A stretch of DNA of 64,000 nt. Source: Blastomussa wellsi (Eukaryota > Cnidaria > Anthozoa > Scleractinia > Plerogyridae). The notes under the pieces are model-generated. The model saw nothing but the letters and a program-made list of their open reading frames with translations, was not told where the DNA came from and did no database searches. Within the stretch, counting starts at the first letter, position 1. Every line of letters begins with the position of its first letter. Made by a program: the position numbers and the translations under genes. The stretch is taken from positions 1,075,286 to 1,139,285 of the forward strand of contig OX393564.1 in NCBI GenBank assembly GCA_947652115.1, written 5' to 3'. This document shows, one piece after another, positions 60,101 through 64,000 of this stretch.

Positions 60101-63100
60101 TACATGTTTGCCGTGTGGGAGTGTGAGGACATTATACGATTCAGAATATCTTTAAACTGAGGAAAAGATTTGGTCTAGCATCACGAGGAAGGTTGTTCCA
60201 CAATTGAGCCCCGCTGTAGCAGATTAAGCTACGTTTAAGGAAGTCAGTTCGGGGCTTAGGTAGAGCTAATCTATTTCCCTTGTCTCTGAGTTCGTATTCT
60301 GTATTGAATGGTATAAACAAATCTTTAAGTACTGCGGCGTTAGCTTATTCAAGGTTTTAAACATTAGTTTCGCGTTTTGTTTTTTCCGTCTGGTATAGAG
60401 GTCATCCCACCGTAGATTTGAGCGAAGAGCGGTAGCACTGTAGTCATAACCGGATTTTGTGATAACCCTAATGTTAAGTAGTAATAAAATACTCTTTGTA
60501 GCAACAACAACAACACATTTTATTGCAATAGAATTGAAACGGTTTACAGAATTACGCACTTTCTTGGCCACACAATTAACAGGAAAGCTATTGGAGGCGA
60601 GACCATGCCCTTGGTCATGGTAAAAAATGGACGGCTGTCATGGTTATGAAGAGAATTCCTTTATTAATCGCAGCTGTTCCGCCAAAACAGTAAATTTCCA
60701 AAATTAATCACTATTATGATATTATTAAGTGTTATGGATCGGATATTTTGATCGTTCGGGGGAGGGGTAAGACGGGGGACGGGAGCAGTCCTGAGAAGGA
60801 CTGTTGTCGTTGGCATTGACTGACGTTTCGTAAACCCGAGCGGAAGTCATCATCAGAGTCATGTGAAGAGTTGTTTGCCAGACGAATGTTATAATGTTAT
60901 TATATTGACGAAACTAAAACTGCACCTTTGATGATACGAGCTAGTGTTTATCCAGTTTCCTTCTTTGAGATATAAGGGAAATTTTCGTTTACTTTCTATT
61001 GTTCATTGTTCCTTCATAGAACGGTGCCTGAAAAACGCACACTGTAAGAAGGTCTATTCAATATGTGTTAAAGGGAAGTGCACGTGCAAGCAAGAACTCA
61101 TATTGGGAAAGACGTCATGCGACAATGGTGAGAACATACAAGATTTTTTTGGGAAACTCTTTCACTGTAACGCTAACTGGGCCGGGAAGATATCAGTACT
61201 TAAAAACTAACCGGGAGTTAATTTCTTCGCTCTTTGCAATAATCTTTGCATGTCATTATCCTTCACATTAGTGAAGACTTAGTATAGTTGGAAGTAATTT
61301 TAGGTCTGAAGGATATCATAAAAAAATATATACAGCAATCGATACGAGTTTTCCCCTGTTAATTGAGAATTAAAGTACGGAGAAAACGGCATCAACGCAC
61401 GCGATATTCACTGAAATTAACCCATTATTTCCCTTGGGTAATGGCAATGGACTTGTATAGCACATTTTCCATTTAGTTCAAATGCGCTTTTACATTTCTA
61501 GTCAGGGGTGAGATCGGACGGCGCCAATGGCAGCCGCTAACAATCCATTCATGATCTTACCCCACCCACCCTACACTCCGAGCCCTACACTTTACGATTA
61601 CTGTGTGGGTTCTTTAACGTCCCCTGCTGACCCGTAACATCGAAGATGCAGGAGACGGGTCATACGGTATCGTCCTTTTACGAGAAGACTAGAACATCTA
61701 GCCATTTCCAGATGTAGTTTAATACAAAGGACAGCACGTTCTCCTCATTTATTTTAGACCCTGAGTGTTGGTCCGGTCTGGGACTCGAGACCTCCCGCCC
61801 GCTAATCCAGCGCTCTACCAACTGAGCTAACCAGGTAGCTGAGAGAACAACAGCTAAATTTGACAGCTATAACCGCGCACTGTTTTTGCAGTTGAACTAG
61901 TTATGGCCTTAGTTGTTCTTTATCCTTTGAAGTGCTCATCGATCTTTACGTTTGATTTTCTTTAGCGCCTTCACATCAATGCAAAACGGACAAAGATTGT
62001 CATTCTAAGGCAAAATGTGAGGATGGAAAATGTTTCTGCCAAAGAAAATATGTTGGAAATGGGAAAAAGTGCAGAGGTAATAATGAATTAACTGGTTACT
62101 CTATAACTATCTCATTCAACCAGGGCAATTGGAATAAATTTTGTCATGTTGCTTAGCAACTTCAGGGACGAACACTGCGGGCTCGGTCCCGTCTTGGAAG
62201 CGGGATTTCGTCATCATCTGGGACTTGCTTCTTCCCCCGGGGGACCACTGAGAATGATTTCTTATGTTACCTTTAACTGGCATATTGTTTCTTACAAGAA
62301 CAGCTTTTTGCAAATGACCAGTGAGCCTAGACCATAAATGCAATTTGTATAGGTAATCATACGGTTTCGAGTTTAATTTGGAATTAATTTGCACGAGTGT
62401 GTTTTTTATATTATTAATGACGTTATTCCTCTTTTTGAATCCCCATGTTGCTGTTGTAACTCAACAAATGAACAAATAACCATTTTTTGTCAGAGTCAAA
62501 GCCGTGTAAGAAAAAGACGAAACATAACTGTGGTCAAGCTACCTGTGTGTTCGACCCCATAAGGGCTAGACATTTCGAATGCCAATGCGACAATGGACTT
62601 TACTATAGCGCGCCTGGAAAGTGTGTGGGTGAGTGTAAACTTAACCTCTCTCCCTCAACTATGGTCAAATTTGAAACTCTCCGATTTAAGCCATTTTAGA
62701 ACAAAGACAAGTGGTTGGTATAAGGAGAAAAATGCTTACATTTTTTAAATATCTCTTTTCGTTCCATATATATTCAGTTTCTTTTGAAATATTCAAATTA
62801 GCTAAGCGATGACGTCATCCACTCAACCAAATTTTAATCAAATATGTGAAAGCGAAATATCTCAACCAAAAATGTTTGATTCTTGCCGGGCACCGAGGCT
62901 CTACTGGTTGTATTCTACAATGTGAGACTATCATTTATGTTACCATGCCAACATATTGGATTTTTTCAGGTTCCATTTTGATATTTCTCAGTGCTGCCTC
63001 ATTTGCCTGATATAGCAAGTATATAAGTGTGCTAGGTAAACTACTTGCCCTGGTTTCATTTTTCTGGGCTGAAATTTACTAAATATTGAAAACATGTCCG

Positions 63101-63570
63101 GGGGCCTGGAAAAGAGTGTGTTGCCATAGAAATGCAATTTTCCGCCTCTGCTCCGCCTCTAGAACTATTTGCGTACCACATTTCAATGGTTTCTGCAGCA
63201 AATTGAGTGAGATAGCTTATATATTCAATATCAAATGGGGTTGAGTGGATGACGTTATCAGTCCCCTACTTGCATATTTTAAATATCCCAGAAACTAGTT
63301 AAGACATTTGTAAACGGTAAACGTCATGTTTCGAATCTTGCACTTATGTTTTCTATGAATTCGCCGCTGCTTGTGAAAATTTGAGACAGATTAGGTACAC
63401 AGGGTCTTTTAAAATTGTTGCTGTATTACTGAATTACTTCCTGTTGTCGGATGATTCTTTCTTAGAGTGCTTAGTCAATAAGAACTGCAAGAAGACCAAC
63501 TCCGTTTGCGTTAATGGCACCTGTGCGTGCGAGGACGAGCTAGTACTGGGCGAAACGGCATGCGAGGCTG
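53633..63570 (+). CDS. Gene F: multi-EGF surface protein, 3' part outside window
   Basis: Ten exons seen: 53633-53717, 55518-55637, 56649-56804, 57733-57858, 58783-58899, 59876-60007, 61020-61127, 61966-62076, 62494-62628, 63466-63570; 398 codons plus one base, all introns phase 1. The last visible exon ends at a GTGAGA donor and the homologous E exon is followed by a GNG exon, so the gene runs past 64000. Signal peptide plus 9 EGF-like domains so far: types 1-4, then DP-EC-GNG-DP-EC. Closest to gene E: exons 62494 and 63466 are nearly identical to 45789 and 46581, and flanking introns align. A C-terminal GPI signal is expected by homology but not seen. Introns hold several foldback elements, a LINE 3' end (60017-60590) and a SINE (61501-61840). 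Confidence 0.86.
55518..58899 (+). CDS. Gene F N-terminal EGF block (4 exons)
   Basis: 55518-55637, type 1: EPAICKSNNDC, AKCIRRECHC, GDGKTSC. 56649-56804, type 2: ALCRIDYCKKKN, NSHCLVNP, CKCDPGYFGRAKVKKC. 57733-57858, type 3: HPCLTASNCPTYSMC, KCICRDEYVGDGENC. 58783-58899, type 4: RSCDELSDTC, YGEC, CQCGGMGVGNGVYC. Types 1-3 are the exons absent from gene E. Confidence 0.87.
55811..55971. mobile_element. Inverted-repeat element in an F intron
   Basis: CTCTGGTTAGAAAGTTT and its exact complement AAACTTTCTAACCAGAG bound an AT-rich 127-bp middle. Small DNA-transposon derivative likely. Confidence 0.7.
56266..56434. mobile_element. hAT-like MITE in an F intron
   Basis: Terminal inverted repeats CAGGGGCGGATCTTGGG and CCCGGATCCGCTCCTG, flanked by TTAAC on both sides. 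Ends of the form CAGGGGCGGAT are common for hAT-family MITEs; family assignment is from memory. Confidence 0.7.
57021..57146. mobile_element. Foldback element in an F intron
   Basis: CTACTTAAACAATTAGACTA pairs with TAGTCTAATTGTTAAGTAG and CGAGTTTTCTATGAGC with GCTCATAGAAAACTCG. A one-armed copy lies at about 43160-43330 in gene E, with GCGATCGTTTTCTATCG also shared in reverse with 56910-56930. Confidence 0.78.
59061..59195. mobile_element. Foldback element in an F intron
   Basis: GCACAGTGCAGCCTGCGTAG and CTACGCAGGCTATGCACTGT are the arms, with CATAAAAGGG / CCCTTTTATG inside. The unit AGCCTGCGTAGCAGGC is itself nearly palindromic. Confidence 0.8.
59357..59650. mobile_element. Inverted-repeat element of about 294 bp in an F intron
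   Basis: About 80-bp arms: AACCTTCCCTTGATCTGATC with GATAAGATCAAGGGAAGGTT, CGATGAGAAAATTACACCAG with CTGGTGTAATTTTCTCATCG, and TGAGTGGTTTTATA with TATAAAACCACTCA. Confidence 0.82.
59876..63570 (+). CDS. Gene F repeated three-exon EGF modules (first 5 exons)
   Basis: DP exons 59876-60007 (IDPLFPNTKKC) and 62494-62628 (FDPIRARHFEC). EC exons 61020-61127 (RCLKNAHCKKVYSIC, CTCKQELILGKTSC) and 63466-63570 (ECLVNKNCKKTNSVC, CACEDELVLGETAC). GNG exon 61966-62076 (CFCQRKYVGNGKKC). Confidence 0.87.
60017..60590 (-). pseudogene. CR1/L2-like LINE 3' end in an F intron
   Basis: Minus strand reads SGYDYSATALRSNLRWDDLY, then AKLMFKTLNKLTPQYL and, after a frameshift, RLALPKPRTDFLKRS, CYSGAQLWNNLP and a stop, the usual end of jockey/CR1-group reverse transcriptases. 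It ends in a (TACA)n/(TGTA)n tail at 60017-60035, typical of these elements. Confidence 0.8.
61501..61840 (-). mobile_element. tRNA-derived SINE in an F intron
   Basis: Minus strand: GGTTAGCTCAGTTGGTAGAG (A box), AGGTCTCGAGTCCC (B box), then a body containing AGGACGATACCGTATGACCC and GACGTTAAAGAACCCACAC. The body resembles the conserved central domain of Nin-DC-type SINEs as I remember it. Absent from the aligned E intron. Confidence 0.75.
62102..62304. repeat. Intron segment inverted relative to E, F copy
   Basis: Contains ATTGGAATAAATTT, TCATGTTGCTTAGCAACTTC and CTGAGAATGATTT, the reverse complements of the E segment. Both copies are followed on the right by AGACCATAAATGCAATTT. Confidence 0.8.
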
Positions 63571-63606
63571 GTGAGAACACTCTTTTGTGTAATAGTAACA
63601 CCCATG

Positions 63607-63758
63607 GGCCTTAATCACACGGCGGCTATGTTGAGTCCCGAGGGATTGAAAACGTTTGTTTTGCCGCGCGGGAACTCGTTCCCAAACATTTGAACTCGAG
63701 GCTCGGGGTACAAAATCTATTGTCTATGGCCAAAATGGCCGCCGTGTGATTAAGGTCC
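63607..63758. mobile_element. MITE inserted in the last visible F intron
   Basis: GGCCTTAATCACACGGCGGC and GCCGCCGTGTGATTAAGGTCC are the inverted ends. The equivalent E intron (46686-46740) reads straight through the insertion point. Confidence 0.82.
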
Positions 63759-64000
63759 ATACACGAAATTAACTCATTTCTAGCGAGTGTCGTATAATCA
63801 AAACCAAATTTATGACTCTGGTCAATCGCCAGATCACCGACAAGTCCAAGCTTGATTCAAGTTCATGTAGGCAACGCAAAGCGCGGGAAAACGTGCGTGA
63901 CAGACGGTCACGGCTGGTTTGGGTTTCGCTAGTGACTGATTAAAAAGCAAACGTTAACTGCTTTGCGTTTGCGCTCAATCCCTACTTTGTGTTTACATCT

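Noticed and set aside
61775..61840. tRNA gene on the minus strand
   Set aside because: A and B boxes are present, but it continues into a SINE body and has no proper acceptor stem.

Overview
This is a eukaryotic, almost certainly animal, nuclear genome window. Coding sequence is split into short exons with GT..AG introns. Introns and spacers carry fragments of non-LTR retrotransposons, a Penelope-like element, tRNA-derived SINEs and many foldback (MITE-like) elements. AT-rich introns, EGF-like and fucolectin-type (FTP/F5-8C-like) domains on separate phase-1 exons, and the repeat types suggest a cnidarian, plausibly a stony coral or other anthozoan. That assignment is inference; there is no species marker here.

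Six genes can be assembled by hand from splice signals. Gene A (minus, about 1-7618, running off the left edge) encodes a signal peptide, several FTP-like lectin domains each split over two exons, one unrecognised 105-residue exon, a 17-codon mini-exon and one EGF-like exon. Genes B (plus, 8924-17806), C (minus, 28124-19064), D (plus, 28365-38466), E (plus, 39806-51520) and F (plus, from 53633 past the right edge) form a paralogous family. Each has a signal-peptide exon, then 11 to 14 one-exon six-cysteine EGF-like domains, then (B-E) a short last exon ending in a hydrophobic tail typical of GPI-anchor signals. F is cut off after 9 EGF-like exons.

The five EGF genes share one architecture: an N-terminal block of EGF types, a three-exon module used twice and followed by its first exon again (7 exons in B, C, D and E, at least 5 in F), then a C-terminal block with calcium-binding EGF domains. 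Every intron found in the window lies in phase 1, so every internal exon is a multiple of three and could be skipped or shuffled without a frameshift.

Layout: A and B are head to head (1.3 kb apart), B and C tail to tail (1.26 kb), C and D head to head with only 240 bp between start codons, and D, E, F in tandem. E and F are a recent duplicate pair: introns and upstream regions still align, F carries at least three mobile insertions that E lacks, one intron segment is inverted between them, and E lacks three N-terminal EGF exons that F has. D lacks the penultimate EGF exon and has a LINE fragment and a foldback element in that interval.

The products look like secreted or GPI-anchored surface proteins built for extracellular binding. 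No enzymatic function is visible, and the biological role (adhesion, recognition, matrix or fertilisation) cannot be decided from sequence alone.
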